Shown: positions 17,197 through 26,086, counted from the stretch's first letter. The stretch: DNA of 45,228 nt from an uncultured Bacilli bacterium (GCA_934119965.1 CAKOTA010000009.1:1-45228), one strand, 5' to 3'. A program made the numbers and translations. Notes: generated by a model from the sequence alone, not told the origin.

Positions 17197-18077
17197 TTGA
17201 AGAATTAAAAAAAAATAAATGTGGTAAAAAAATATATGATATCGATTTAAAAAAATATACCACTTATAAATTAAATGGGAGTGCTAAAGTATTAGTTATT
17301 CCTGAAAATTTAAAAGAACTTTTAACATTGTTAAAAGTGATTAAAGAAAAAAGCTATAAATATAAAATAATAGGTGGTGGATCTAACTTAATATTTGATG
17401 GCAACTATAATGGTATTTTAATTAAGTTAGACAAATTTGATAAATTAGAAATAAAAGACACAAAAATAACAGTAGGATCAGGTTATAATTTAATGAAATT
17501 AGCAATTAAAACATCCAAATTAGGACTAACTGGTATGGAATTTGCTACTGGTATTCCTGGTACTGTAGGTGGTGCTTTAGTAAATAATTCTGGTGCTTAC
17601 AAATCAGATATGGGTTATATTGTTGAAAGTATATTGGTAATTACTCCAGACTTAGAAATTAAAAGATTATATAATAAAGAATTGAATTATCATTATCGTG
17701 ATTCATTCTTTAAACACAACCCAAATTATGTTTGCTTAGAAACAAATATAATATTAAAAAAGGATGACAAAGAAGAAATATTGAATATAATTGAAGATAG
17801 AAAAAAAAGAAGAATAATGAGTCAACCTTTAGAATATCCAACAGCAGGAAGTGTATTTAGAAATCCTCCAGATAATTTTGCGGGAAAATTAATAGAAGAC
17901 ATTGGATATAAAGGTAAAAAAATAGGTGGAGCTAGCGTATCCAATAAACACGCAAATTTTATTATTAATGAGAATGGTACCGGTGAAGACATAATTAAAT
18001 TAATAACTGAAATAAAAGAAAAAATAAAAGAAAAATATAACATTGAATTAATTTTAGAACAAGAAATAGTAAAGTAG
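17193..18077 (+). CDS. murB: UDP-N-acetylenolpyruvoylglucosamine reductase MurB
   Basis: MurB reduces enolpyruvyl-UDP-GlcNAc to UDP-MurNAc with FAD and NADPH. The 294-residue protein has the FAD-binding pattern IIGGGSNLIFDG, GIPGTVGGALVNNSGAY near residue 125, YHYRDSFFK, the catalytic serine in PTAGSVFRNP near 215, and a C-terminal ELILEQEIV with the catalytic Glu. The short form without the Tyr loop (type IIb-like) fits Gram-positive enzymes. It is translationally coupled to murG and followed 9 nt later by divIB. Confidence 0.97.
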   Translation: MIEELKKNKCGKKIYDIDLKKYTTYKLNGSAKVLVIPENLKELLTLLKVIKEKSYKYKIIGGGSNLIFDGNYNGILIKLDKFDKLEIKDTKITVGSGYNLMKLAIKTSKLGLTGMEFATGIPGTVGGALVNNSGAYKSDMGYIVESILVITPDLEIKRLYNKELNYHYRDSFFKHNPNYVCLETNIILKKDDKEEILNIIEDRKKRRIMSQPLEYPTAGSVFRNPPDNFAGKLIEDIGYKGKKIGGASVSNKHANFIINENGTGEDIIKLITEIKEKIKEKYNIELILEQEIVK

Positions 18078-18086
18078 AGTGATAAT

Positions 18087-18794
18087 ATGAAAGGTAAAAA
18101 GAAAACAAATTATACATCAAGACATGGAAAAAAAGTAAAAAAAGTAAAAGTAAGATATGGTAGAATTATCTTAGTTTTAATAATTTTATTTTTAATAATT
18201 TATTCTATTTTTACCTATATAAAAATACCAATTAAAAATATATTTATATCCGGAAATACTTTAATTAAAGATCAAGAAATAATTGATATTGCAGGTATAA
18301 GTAATTATCCTTCAATATTAAGTTTTACTAGCTATGGAATAGAACAAAAATTAGAAAAAAATATTTTGATAAAAGACGCAAAAGTAAAAAAACAATTTAG
18401 AAAAATTACCATTAAAATAGAAGAAAATTATCCATTGTTTTATAATCAAAACATAAAAAAAACAGTTATGTATGATTTTAGAGAAACAAAAGATAATATG
18501 AATGCTCCAATACTTATAAACTCATTAACTGATGAAGTTTATAAATTGTTTAAAGAAAAAATGAAATTAGTTAAAAGAAATATAATTGATAGAATATCTG
18601 AAATCAAATATGATCCAAATTCTGTTGATGAAGAAAGATTTTTATTTACAATGAATGATGGTAATTATGTATATATTACTTTAGAAAAAATTGAAAATAT
18701 AAATAGCTATGTAGATATAATTAAAACATTTGAAAATAAGAAAGGAATTTTATACTTAGATTCAGGTGAGTATTTTGAATTATTCAAAGAATAA
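18087..18794 (+). CDS. divIB: Cell division protein DivIB/FtsQ
   Basis: DivIB links FtsL/DivIC to septal peptidoglycan synthesis. The 235-residue protein has a short basic cytoplasmic tail (residues 1-28), one membrane helix (about 29-47), and a POTRA domain starting IPIKNIFISGNTLIKDQEI. A beta domain rich in Lys and Ile follows, ending with YLDSGEYFELF. This is the FtsQ/DivIB layout, and the murG-murB-divIB order is classic for Gram-positive dcw clusters. A rudimentary AAAGAA/TTCTTT hairpin at the gene end may stop transcription. Confidence 0.92.
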   Translation: MKGKKKTNYTSRHGKKVKKVKVRYGRIILVLIILFLIIYSIFTYIKIPIKNIFISGNTLIKDQEIIDIAGISNYPSILSFTSYGIEQKLEKNILIKDAKVKKQFRKITIKIEENYPLFYNQNIKKTVMYDFRETKDNMNAPILINSLTDEVYKLFKEKMKLVKRNIIDRISEIKYDPNSVDEERFLFTMNDGNYVYITLEKIENINSYVDIIKTFENKKGILYLDSGEYFELFKE

Positions 18795-18816
18795 TTCTTT
18801 TAATTTATATAATAAA

Positions 18817-18825
18817 ATGATATAA
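18817..18825 (+). promoter_or_regulatory. Extended -10 promoter of the lipid kinase gene
   Basis: TGA-TATAAT (hexamer 18820-18825) is followed 6 nt later by AGGTGAT. The leader is about 10 nt. Confidence 0.6.
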
Positions 18826-18842
18826 TTTAGATAGGTGATGAT

Positions 18843-19766
18843 ATGAAAAAATGTGTTTTGATTATTAATCCAACAAGTGGTCGTAATAAAAAAATAACCA
18901 ACATTGAGTTATTAAATAAAACACTTAATGAATATGATTATGATTTAGAAATTAAATATACTGAATATAAAGGACATGCTACCGAAATAGTTAAAAATTT
19001 AGAAAACATAGATTTAGTAATTTCAATAGGTGGCGATGGAACATTTAACGAAGTTATGATTGGTAACTTTGAAAGAAAAAATAGATTGTTACTTGCTCAT
19101 TTACCATATGGTACCGCTAATGACATAGGTGCAATGTATGGATATAAAAAGGACCTAATTAAAAATTTAAAATTATTAATGGAAGGTTCTGTCAAAGATA
19201 TTGATATTTGTACAATAAATGGAACACCATTTACTTATTGTGCAGCTTTTGGAAAATTAACAAATGTTTCATATGATACACCTAAATCAATGAAGAAAAA
19301 ATATGGTTATTTAGCATATCTAATTTATGGTTTAAAAGAAATAAAAGGAAAAACAAACTTATATAGTATTAAATATACTATTGATAATGAAGAACACCAA
19401 GGAAATTATTCTTTTATATTAATATCAAATGCTAATAGAATAGCTGGAATAAATAACTTTTATGAAAATGTATTATTAGATGATAACAAATTTGAAGTAT
19501 TATTATGTAATTTAACAACAAAAAAAGAAATAATAAATGCTATATATCATTTAACTAAGTCAGATATTACAAAAGTAAAAGGATTTGAATTTTATAAAGT
19601 TTCTGACTTTAAAATATTATTTGATGAAATTCCTATTACTAATTGGTGTATTGATGGTGAAAAATATGATTGTTTGTCTGATGAATATAAAATTGACATA
19701 GTAAGAAATGTAAAACTATTGTTACCTAAAAAAAATATCAAAAAATTATTTAAAAATAAGGAGTAA
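18843..19766 (+). CDS. Diacylglycerol kinase-family lipid kinase (YegS/BmrU type)
   Basis: This 307-residue protein has the DAGK catalytic fold: an N-terminal LIINPTSGRNKK, the nucleotide-binding SIGGDGTFNEVM near residue 65, and LPYGTANDIGAMYGY near 90. A C-terminal beta domain contains WCIDGEKYD. The family phosphorylates diacylglycerol or related lipids. DgkB recycles DAG from lipoteichoic acid synthesis in Bacilli, but the exact substrate cannot be told from sequence. It is followed 2 nt later by the CmpB-like gene. Confidence 0.92.
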   Translation: MKKCVLIINPTSGRNKKITNIELLNKTLNEYDYDLEIKYTEYKGHATEIVKNLENIDLVISIGGDGTFNEVMIGNFERKNRLLLAHLPYGTANDIGAMYGYKKDLIKNLKLLMEGSVKDIDICTINGTPFTYCAAFGKLTNVSYDTPKSMKKKYGYLAYLIYGLKEIKGKTNLYSIKYTIDNEEHQGNYSFILISNANRIAGINNFYENVLLDDNKFEVLLCNLTTKKEIINAIYHLTKSDITKVKGFEFYKVSDFKILFDEIPITNWCIDGEKYDCLSDEYKIDIVRNVKLLLPKKNIKKLFKNKE

Positions 19767-19768
19767 AG

Positions 19769-20416
19769 ATGAAAGAGTTTGAATTATATTTTATGTTGTT
19801 TATTACTTATTCTTTTATTGGATGGGTAATAGAAGTAATGAATGAACTAATTATAAATAAAAAGATAGTAAATAGAGGATTTTTAATTGGGCCATATTGT
19901 CCAATCTATGGATGTGGTGCAATTTTGATGATATTGTTTATTAAAAATACTGGCGATGTAATAGGAACATTTCTTAAAATTGTATTCATATGTGCAATTT
20001 TAGAGTATACAACTAGTTATTGGATGGAAAAACTATTTAAAACTAGATGGTGGGATTATTCTAAAAATAAATATAATATCAATGGTAGAATTTGTTTAGA
20101 AACAATGTTCTTATTTGGAATAGGTGGTTGTATTTTATTGTATTTAGTAAATCCATTTATAACTGGAATTTATCAAATGATACCAAATTTATTAATGACA
20201 ATAATAAGTGTCTTATTATTTATAATATTTATATCAGATATAATATTATCATTTAATATTATAAATGGATTAAAAAATACATTTATTAGTCCTAAAAAAG
20301 ACTCAACTGAAGAAATAAGTAAAATGAGGGGAAACATTAAAAAATCTTACTTAAGAGAAAGAGTAATTAAAGCATTCCCGAATATAGAAAAGCTAAAGAA
20401 AAAAGTAAATCTTTAG
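19769..20416 (+). CDS. Putative ABC-transporter type IV membrane protein (CmpB-like family)
   Basis: The 215-residue protein has about five hydrophobic segments and the conserved family signature FIGWVIEVMNELIINKKIVN with RGFLIGPYCPIYGCGA at residues about 12-50. A TRWWDYSKNKYNINGRICLE block lies near residue 90. Pfam names this ABC_trans_CmpB, although a transporter function is not well established. It follows the lipid kinase by 2 nt (RBS AAGGAG) and shares its transcript. The terminator stem begins inside the gene end. Confidence 0.85.
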   Translation: MKEFELYFMLFITYSFIGWVIEVMNELIINKKIVNRGFLIGPYCPIYGCGAILMILFIKNTGDVIGTFLKIVFICAILEYTTSYWMEKLFKTRWWDYSKNKYNINGRICLETMFLFGIGGCILLYLVNPFITGIYQMIPNLLMTIISVLLFIIFISDIILSFNIINGLKNTFISPKKDSTEEISKMRGNIKKSYLRERVIKAFPNIEKLKKKVNL

Positions 20417-20424
20417 CTTTTTTC
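20388..20424 (+). terminator. Terminator overlapping the end of the CmpB-like gene
   Basis: AAAAGCTAAAGA (20388-20399) pairs with TCTTTAGCTTTT (20410-20421) and is followed by Ts. The stop TAG is in the right arm. Confidence 0.85.
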
Positions 20425-20476
20425 GACATTATAATTGCTCATATTATTATATAGTAAGAATATGTTAAAGTAGGTG

Positions 20477-21448
20477 ATGATTATAAAGAAATTTAAAGCA
20501 AAAAAAAAGATAAAAATATTTAAACTACTAATCATACTGATATTTGTATATGTTATATTTCAATTAACATTTAATTGTTTATTCGATTTAAAATTAGAAA
20601 ATAATAATAAAGATTTTGTGATAGCACTTCTTCATGATTCAAATCATCATTTGTTATATAAGGAAAGGAAAAATAATTATTTGGATAAATTCATTAAATT
20701 TATAACTAATATAGATTTAAGTAAACCTACAACAATTTTGTCAAAAAAATTTAATTATGAAATAAAGAATAGTAGTGATAGTGATGGTTTAGATAATATG
20801 TCAGATTATATTGAAGATCCAAATCCTATCGAAATTAAAAATCCTAGAGTATATATATATAATACACATCAATTAGAGGGATATGATTGGACAGATTATT
20901 CAGACTATAATATAACTCCAAATGTTCAAATGGCATCATATTTATTAAAAGATAAATTAAATAATTATAATATACCCACTATAGTTGAAACTGGAAATAT
21001 AAGTGATTATTTAAAAGCTAACAATTGGTCTTATAATTATAGTTATAGAGCAAGTAGATACTTTTTAGAAGAAACACTTAAAAAAAATAATAATTTAGAT
21101 TTAATAATAGATTTACATAGGGATGCTATAAGTCGTGAAGCTTCAACTATTGAATATGATGGTAAAAAATATGCTAAAGTATTATTTGTAGTTGGGAAAG
21201 ATTATGATACTTACGAAAAAAATTTGGAATTAACAAATAAATTGAATGATATATTCAAGTCATATATTCCAAATATAAGTAGAGGAGTTATAGTGAAAGG
21301 TGGAAGTAATGTAAATGGAATATATAATCAAGATTTAAATCAAAATATTGTTTTAATTGAGTGTGGAGGTAGTGAAAATACAATTGATGAAGTAATTAAT
21401 ACTATAAATGTTTTATCCAATGTAATTAAAGATTATCTAGGTGATTAA
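20477..21448 (+). CDS. spoIIP: Stage II sporulation protein P (SpoIIP)
   Basis: SpoIIP is a membrane-anchored amidase/endopeptidase that, with SpoIID and SpoIIM, drives engulfment. The product of about 323 residues has an N-terminal membrane helix (about 15-35) and the zinc-site motifs YNTHQLEGYDW, LIIDLHRDAISR and VLIECGGSENT, plus the SYRASRYF block. It is shorter than the B. subtilis protein, mostly in the N-terminal linker. The start is uncertain: ATG 20477 abuts the only good RBS (AGGTG, 20472-20476), while the normal spacing points to ATA at 20483. A gene for a small membrane protein follows with no gap. Confidence 0.92.
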   Translation: MIIKKFKAKKKIKIFKLLIILIFVYVIFQLTFNCLFDLKLENNNKDFVIALLHDSNHHLLYKERKNNYLDKFIKFITNIDLSKPTTILSKKFNYEIKNSSDSDGLDNMSDYIEDPNPIEIKNPRVYIYNTHQLEGYDWTDYSDYNITPNVQMASYLLKDKLNNYNIPTIVETGNISDYLKANNWSYNYSYRASRYFLEETLKKNNNLDLIIDLHRDAISREASTIEYDGKKYAKVLFVVGKDYDTYEKNLELTNKLNDIFKSYIPNISRGVIVKGGSNVNGIYNQDLNQNIVLIECGGSENTIDEVINTINVLSNVIKDYLGD

Positions 21449-21793
21449 ATGGAAATAAAAGATAAAAAAAAATTATATAGTAAAATATTTTGGAAATTGT
21501 TTTTAGCTTTATTTTTTGGTTTTTTAGCTTTATATGTTTCGGCAGCAACTGGGTATTATGAGTTTGAACAACATAAAAAAGTAACCCTTACTAATGAAAA
21601 GATAATGGAGTTTGAACAAGATTTAAAATCAGGGAAAAAAATAGATGTTAAAAATTATCTTGATGAAAAAGATAAAACTTACGAAAATGGTTTTTCAAAA
21701 GCAGGTATTATGTTTTCAAATATAATTGGCGATTGTGTTCAAAATGGTATCCAAAATGTTTTTGATTTTTTGAATAATGTCTTCGATGGCTAA
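21449..21793 (+). CDS. Membrane-anchored protein encoded next to spoIIP
   Basis: This 114-residue protein is not recognised as a named family. It has an N-terminal membrane helix (about 12-32, FWKLFLALFFGFLALYVSAA). An extracytoplasmic part contains EKIMEFEQDLKSGKKIDVKN, a YENGFSKAG block and a hydrophobic amphipathic C-terminus. AGGTGAT sits in the last codons of spoIIP and the ATG directly follows its stop, so both are made together. A link to engulfment or spore envelope work is inferred from this position only. Confidence 0.75.
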   Translation: MEIKDKKKLYSKIFWKLFLALFFGFLALYVSAATGYYEFEQHKKVTLTNEKIMEFEQDLKSGKKIDVKNYLDEKDKTYENGFSKAGIMFSNIIGDCVQNGIQNVFDFLNNVFDG

Positions 21794-21822
21794 TTTACTT
21801 TTATTAATTATTTTGTTATACT
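21794..21822 (+). promoter_or_regulatory. yihY promoter
   Basis: TTTACT (21794-21799), 17 bp, TATACT (21817-21822). Confidence 0.65.
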
Positions 21823-21839
21823 AATATTAGAGGTATAAT

Positions 21840-22670
21840 ATGAAAAATATATTCAAAAGTAATACAATTAAAAATTTTATAAATATACTTAATAAATCAG
21901 AGGTTAGGGTATTACCAGGTACAATTGCTTTCTTTTTATTTATGTCAATTGTTCCTTTAATGATGTTAGGTGCTTTAATCTTTTCAAAACTATCTTTTAC
22001 TTTAATTAATGTAGTTGATATATTTAGTGAAATGATACCTAGCAATGTATATAAATTATTAACACCAATTTTAGCTAATGTTGGTTCCAATAGTTTATCA
22101 GGATGGTATATTATAGTTGGTTTAATTTTGGCTTCTAATGGGACACATTCAATTATATTAGCATCTAATACTTTATATGAAATTGAAAACAAAAGTTATA
22201 TTTATCAAAGAATAAAAGCTTTAATTATGATAATAGTAGCTAGTACAGTTTTTTTCTTTATTTTATTTGTATTAGGTTTTGGTAACAGTATTTTGAAATT
22301 TGTTTTGTCATTAGAAATGTTTAATGAAGTAGGTCCAAAAATATATAATATGTTTCTTATCTTAAAGTGGCCAATTGCTATTATTGTAATATTCATTTTG
22401 ATTAAAGTCTTATATACTTTAGCACCAGACAAGAAAATACCAAGTAAATATGTAAACAAAGGTGTTATGTTTACTACAATTGGATGGGTAATAGCAACTT
22501 CTATATATTCATTTTATGCAACAAATATAGCTAATTATGATTTAATTTATGGTAGTTTATCAAGTATAATGGTTTTACTTATCTGGGTATATGTTATGTC
22601 ATATATATTAGTTATTGGAATTGCTATAAATACTAATATATATGAATTAGAAACAAAAAAAGATACATAA
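21840..22670 (+). CDS. yihY: YihY/BrkB family membrane protein
   Basis: The 276-residue product has about six membrane helices and the family features: AFFLFMSIVPLMM near residue 28, GWYIIVGLILASNGTHSI near 90, and WPIAIIVIFILIKVLYTLAP near 180, followed by a basic PDKKIPSKYVNKG loop. YihY proteins (once misnamed ribonuclease BN) are of unknown role, possibly transport. AGAGGT precedes the ATG. The 175-nt gap after it holds a structured element and a terminator. Confidence 0.9.
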   Translation: MKNIFKSNTIKNFINILNKSEVRVLPGTIAFFLFMSIVPLMMLGALIFSKLSFTLINVVDIFSEMIPSNVYKLLTPILANVGSNSLSGWYIIVGLILASNGTHSIILASNTLYEIENKSYIYQRIKALIMIIVASTVFFFILFVLGFGNSILKFVLSLEMFNEVGPKIYNMFLILKWPIAIIVIFILIKVLYTLAPDKKIPSKYVNKGVMFTTIGWVIATSIYSFYATNIANYDLIYGSLSSIMVLLIWVYVMSYILVIGIAINTNIYELETKKDT

Positions 22671-22674
22671 TATT

Positions 22675-22792
22675 AAAGTACATATAGTTACCTATGTACA
22701 TATACAGACTACGCTTCATGGGGTAGTTTAGTGAACTAACAATGATTTTCTGATGGTAACAAAAAAATTGGCATAACTGCCAATTTTTTCAA
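22675..22792 (+). other. Structured intergenic element: sRNA, 3' UTR or mobile-element relic
   Basis: The stretch holds successive potential hairpins. TACATA(T)AG pairs with CTATGTA around 22679-22699, ACTAC with GTAGT around 22708-22729, and TAGTT with AACTA around 22726-22740. A strong terminator stem follows. No open reading frame is supported. Confidence 0.4.
22762..22789 (+). terminator. Terminator before nfo
   Basis: A 12-bp stem AAAAAATTGGCA (22762-22773) / TGCCAATTTTTT (22778-22789) with a 4-nt loop. Confidence 0.9.
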
Positions 22793-22800
22793 TAGTTGAG

Positions 22801-22829
22801 TTTCATCTTCAACATTTTTCTGATATAAT
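22801..22829 (+). promoter_or_regulatory. nfo promoter
   Basis: TTTCAT (22801-22806), 17 bp, TATAAT (22824-22829) with an extended TGA. The RBS GGGTGAT follows within 7 nt. Confidence 0.65.
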
Positions 22830-22845
22830 TTTAATGGGTGATAAT

Positions 22846-23736
22846 ATGATAATTGGTTCACATGTAGGATTTAACAAGGAAACACAAATAATAGGAAGTA
22901 TTAAGGAAGCATTGAGTTATGGAGCAAATGCTTTTATGTTTTATACAGGAGCACCTCAAAATACAAATAGATCTCCAATAGATGAAGAATTAGTAATACT
23001 TGGTAAGAAAGTATTAGAAGAAAATAATATTGATATTAATAATATAGTAATACATGCTCTATATATAATTAATTTAGCAAATCCTAAAAATGAAGAATTT
23101 AATATTAATTTTTTAAGACAAGAAATAGAAAGAGTAGAACAACTAGGATTTAATAAGATAGTACTCCATCCTGGTAGTCATGTAGGATTAGGTGTTGAAG
23201 AAGGTATAAAAAATATTTCTAAATGTTTAAATATGGTTTTAAATAAAAATACAAAAGTTAATATTTTATTAGAAACAATGGCTGGAAAAGGTACAGAAAT
23301 TGGTAAAACTTTTGAAGAAATTAAAAGCATAATTGATAATACATTTTGTAATGAAAATTTAAAAGTATGCATGGATACATGTCATATGAATGATGCTGGA
23401 TATGATGTAACTAAATTTGATGAATTATTAGATGAATTTGATAAAATAATTGGATTAGATAGACTAGAATGTATTCATATTAATGATAGTAAAAATGTAA
23501 GAGAATCTCATAAAGATAGACACGAAAACATAGGATATGGTACAATAGGATTTAATAATATGATAGATATTATATATAATGAAAGAATTAAGAATATACC
23601 TAAAATACTAGAAACTCCATATGTATCATTAAATGGCGAAAGAACATATCCACCATATAGATTTGAAATAGAAATGATAAAAAATAAAAAATTCAATCAA
23701 AGTTTGATTGAAGATATAGAAAAATACTATAAGTAG
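22846..23736 (+). CDS. nfo: Endonuclease IV (AP endonuclease)
   Basis: Nfo cleaves DNA at abasic sites in base-excision repair. The 296-residue TIM barrel shows the zinc-ligand motifs IGSHVGFN at the N-terminus, HPGSHVG near residue 110, LLETMAGKGTEIG near 145, CMDTCHMNDAGYD near 180, HINDSKN near 212, HKDRHENIGYGTIG, and the final ILETPY. The start is ATG 22846 after GGGTGAT; ATG 22834 in the same frame overlaps the RBS. A DUF2624-like gene lies next to it, as yqfT does beside yqfS in B. subtilis, but on the opposite strand. Confidence 0.97.
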   Translation: MIIGSHVGFNKETQIIGSIKEALSYGANAFMFYTGAPQNTNRSPIDEELVILGKKVLEENNIDINNIVIHALYIINLANPKNEEFNINFLRQEIERVEQLGFNKIVLHPGSHVGLGVEEGIKNISKCLNMVLNKNTKVNILLETMAGKGTEIGKTFEEIKSIIDNTFCNENLKVCMDTCHMNDAGYDVTKFDELLDEFDKIIGLDRLECIHINDSKNVRESHKDRHENIGYGTIGFNNMIDIIYNERIKNIPKILETPYVSLNGERTYPPYRFEIEMIKNKKFNQSLIEDIEKYYK

Positions 23737-23748
23737 TATTTTTTTTTA
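23721..23748. terminator. Bidirectional terminator between nfo and the DUF2624-like gene
   Basis: AAAATACTA (23721-23729) pairs with TAGTATTTT (23734-23742). A tracts and T tracts on both sides allow it to serve both convergent genes. Confidence 0.8.
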
Positions 23749-24012
23749 CAATAATTGTTTATATTTTTCTTTATATGTAATAATTAAATCATTAATTTTA
23801 GAACATAAATCAGTACTTAGATTACTTCTAACTTTATTTAAAACAATGTTATGATCACCAAAAATAATAGTTTCCCAATCTGATTTAATTGTATCAAAAA
23901 TAATTTTAGCTTCCATATCAGTTAAAGAAACTCCATTTTTAGAACCGAACTCAATAACATCATTAATCGACATATTATTCACATATTTTTCGATATAATG
24001 TTTAAGCAACAA
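23746..24012 (-). CDS. DUF2624-like (YqfT-like) small protein
   Basis: The 88-residue helical protein contains MSINDVIEFGSKNGVSLTDM, then EAKIIFDTIKSDWETIIFGD and a C-terminal helix KINDLIITYKEKYKQ. This pattern (a Lt-x-x-Ea helix, then an ik-x-n-x-x-ii-x-gd turn) fits the DUF2624 family, whose function is unknown. Neighbourhood with nfo supports this, since yqfS(nfo)-yqfT are adjacent in Bacillus. It starts with TTG at 24012, 4 nt after AGGTG; a second TTG follows immediately. It diverges from the PBP gene with only 52 bp between them. Confidence 0.7.
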   Translation of the reverse strand: MLLKHYIEKYVNNMSINDVIEFGSKNGVSLTDMEAKIIFDTIKSDWETIIFGDHNIVLNKVRSNLSTDLCSKINDLIITYKEKYKQLL

Positions 24013-24064
24013 TAATCACCTCTAATAAATAATATGAGGTAATTATGAATTAATGAGGTGAAAT

Positions 24065-26086
24065 ATGAAAAAATCCAAAATTAATTTTTCAAAACCATAT
24101 GTAGATATAAATAAAATCATAAATATAAGATATAATATTTTGACAATAATGATAATAATTTTAATATTTATATTGTTTTTAAGCTTATTTTATATTCAAA
24201 TTGTAAATAGTAAAGAATATAAAGAAAAATTAGAATTATTAACAGGAAACCTTATTGAAGGAACAACGGCAGCAAGAGGAAGAATTTATGATAGAAATCA
24301 TAAACTATTAGTAGATAATAAACCGGTAAAAATCATAACATATACTAAAAATAAAAATACAACCAAAGAAGAAATAAAAATTGCTTATAATTTAGCTGAA
24401 CATCTAGAAATTGATTATAGTAATTTAACAGAAAATGAATTAAGAAAATTTTGGATAAAAAATAATAAAGATGAAGCAAATAAATTAATAACAAAAGAAG
24501 AATATCAAAAGTTGAAAGAAAGAAAAATAACAAGTAATGATATCGAAAAGTATAAAATAGAAAGAGTAAAACAAGAAGAATTAGATAAATATAATGAATT
24601 AGATAAAGAAGCTATAAAAATTTATTTTTTAATGAATGATGGATATTCATATACTGAAAAAATAATAAAAAAAGAAAATGTAACTGATGAAGAATATGCA
24701 TATATAGCTACATCTAATATTAATGGAATAGACATAAAATTAGATTGGGAAAGAATATATCCATATGATACAGTTTTTAAAAGCATTTTAGGTACAGTTG
24801 GAAGAGTTCCATCCGATGCCAAAGATAAATATTTGAGCAAAGGTTATAGTATTTCTGATAGGGTAGGAACCAGTTATTTGGAATTACAATATGATGACTA
24901 TTTAAAAGGTGAAAAAAACAAATACAAACTTGGAATAGGAAATGAATTAGAATTAGTAAGCAGTGGTCATAGAGGTAACGATTTAGTTTTAACAATTGAT
25001 ATAGAATTACAAAAAGCGGTAGAAGAAATATTAATAGAAGAAGTTACTAAAGCTAAAAATGAACCATATACAACATACTATAATCGATCATTTGTATTAA
25101 TAGGAAATCCTAAAACTGGAGAAATTTTAGCAATGGCCGGAAAACAAATCATAAATGGAACAATATATGATTATACTCCAGGAATATTAACTTCACCTGT
25201 AGTAGTTGGTTCAATAATAAAAGGTGCATCACAAATAGTAGGATATAATACAGGTGCTTTAAAAATAGGAGAAACAAGATACGATAGTTGCATAAAATTA
25301 AGAGGAGCACCATCTAAATGTTCTTGGAAAAACTTAGGAACAATAGATGATTTAAAAGCACTAAAATATTCAAGTAATGTTTATCAGTTTTATACAGCTA
25401 TTAAAGTAGCTGGAGCAAGTTATTTTTACGATATGCCATTTAATCCTAGTAGTGAAGCTTTTAAAACATATAGAGATACATTTGCTGAATTTGGATTAGG
25501 CGTTAAAACAGGAATTGATTTACCACTAGAAATAGAAGGATATAAAGGAAAACAAGAAAAAGGAGGCTTATTATTAGACTTTGCTATTGGACAATACGAT
25601 AACTATACACCAATTCAATTACTACAATACATGAGTACCATAGTTAATGATGGGAATAGAGTAAAACCTTATTTATTAAAAGAAGTATATAGTTATGATT
25701 CGGATTTAACTAAAAAAATATTTGAAAATAAGGCGGAAATATTGAATAAAGTAAATACAGAACAAATATATATTGATAGAGTAAAACAAGGTTTTAAAGA
25801 AGTTTTAGATTATGGAGGAACAGGATCGGGCTATATTGATAGATCATATTCACCAGCAGGAAAAACAGGTACAAGTCAAAGTTTTGTTGATACCGATGGT
25901 GATGGTGTAATTGATACTGAAACAATATCTGCTACATTTGCAGGATATGCTCCATATGATAATCCAAATGTCGTATTTGTAGTAGTTTCACCTGATATAG
26001 CTACTGCTGATTCTTATTATCAATCGAGTGTAAATAAGAGAATTAGTAATCAAATTAGTAAAAAATACTTTGAACTGTATAAATAA
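24065..26086 (+). CDS. Class B penicillin-binding protein (PBP2A/PbpA-PbpH type)
   Basis: A DD-transpeptidase that cross-links peptidoglycan. The 673-residue protein has a cytoplasmic tail, one membrane helix (about 28-48), and a dimerisation domain with ARGRIYDRNHKLLVDN. The transpeptidase domain has all three motifs: SIIK at 383-386, SSN at 436-438 and KTG at 600-602. The blocks KGASQIVGYNTGAL and SCIKLRGAPSKCSW resemble elongasome PBPs of the B. subtilis PbpA/PbpH kind rather than FtsI or SpoVD, and no PASTA domain is present. The usual Pro before the active-site GS is Val here. The RBS is GAGGTGA. Confidence 0.92.
   Translation: MKKSKINFSKPYVDINKIINIRYNILTIMIIILIFILFLSLFYIQIVNSKEYKEKLELLTGNLIEGTTAARGRIYDRNHKLLVDNKPVKIITYTKNKNTTKEEIKIAYNLAEHLEIDYSNLTENELRKFWIKNNKDEANKLITKEEYQKLKERKITSNDIEKYKIERVKQEELDKYNELDKEAIKIYFLMNDGYSYTEKIIKKENVTDEEYAYIATSNINGIDIKLDWERIYPYDTVFKSILGTVGRVPSDAKDKYLSKGYSISDRVGTSYLELQYDDYLKGEKNKYKLGIGNELELVSSGHRGNDLVLTIDIELQKAVEEILIEEVTKAKNEPYTTYYNRSFVLIGNPKTGEILAMAGKQIINGTIYDYTPGILTSPVVVGSIIKGASQIVGYNTGALKIGETRYDSCIKLRGAPSKCSWKNLGTIDDLKALKYSSNVYQFYTAIKVAGASYFYDMPFNPSSEAFKTYRDTFAEFGLGVKTGIDLPLEIEGYKGKQEKGGLLLDFAIGQYDNYTPIQLLQYMSTIVNDGNRVKPYLLKEVYSYDSDLTKKIFENKAEILNKVNTEQIYIDRVKQGFKEVLDYGGTGSGYIDRSYSPAGKTGTSQSFVDTDGDGVIDTETISATFAGYAPYDNPNVVFVVVSPDIATADSYYQSSVNKRISNQISKKYFELYK

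Noticed and set aside
24013..24064. Mini-frame ATG-AAT-TAA with its own RBS in the divergent gap before the PBP gene
   Set aside because: A two-codon frame next to overlapping GAGGT-like sites is easily due to chance. No leader-peptide function can be supported.
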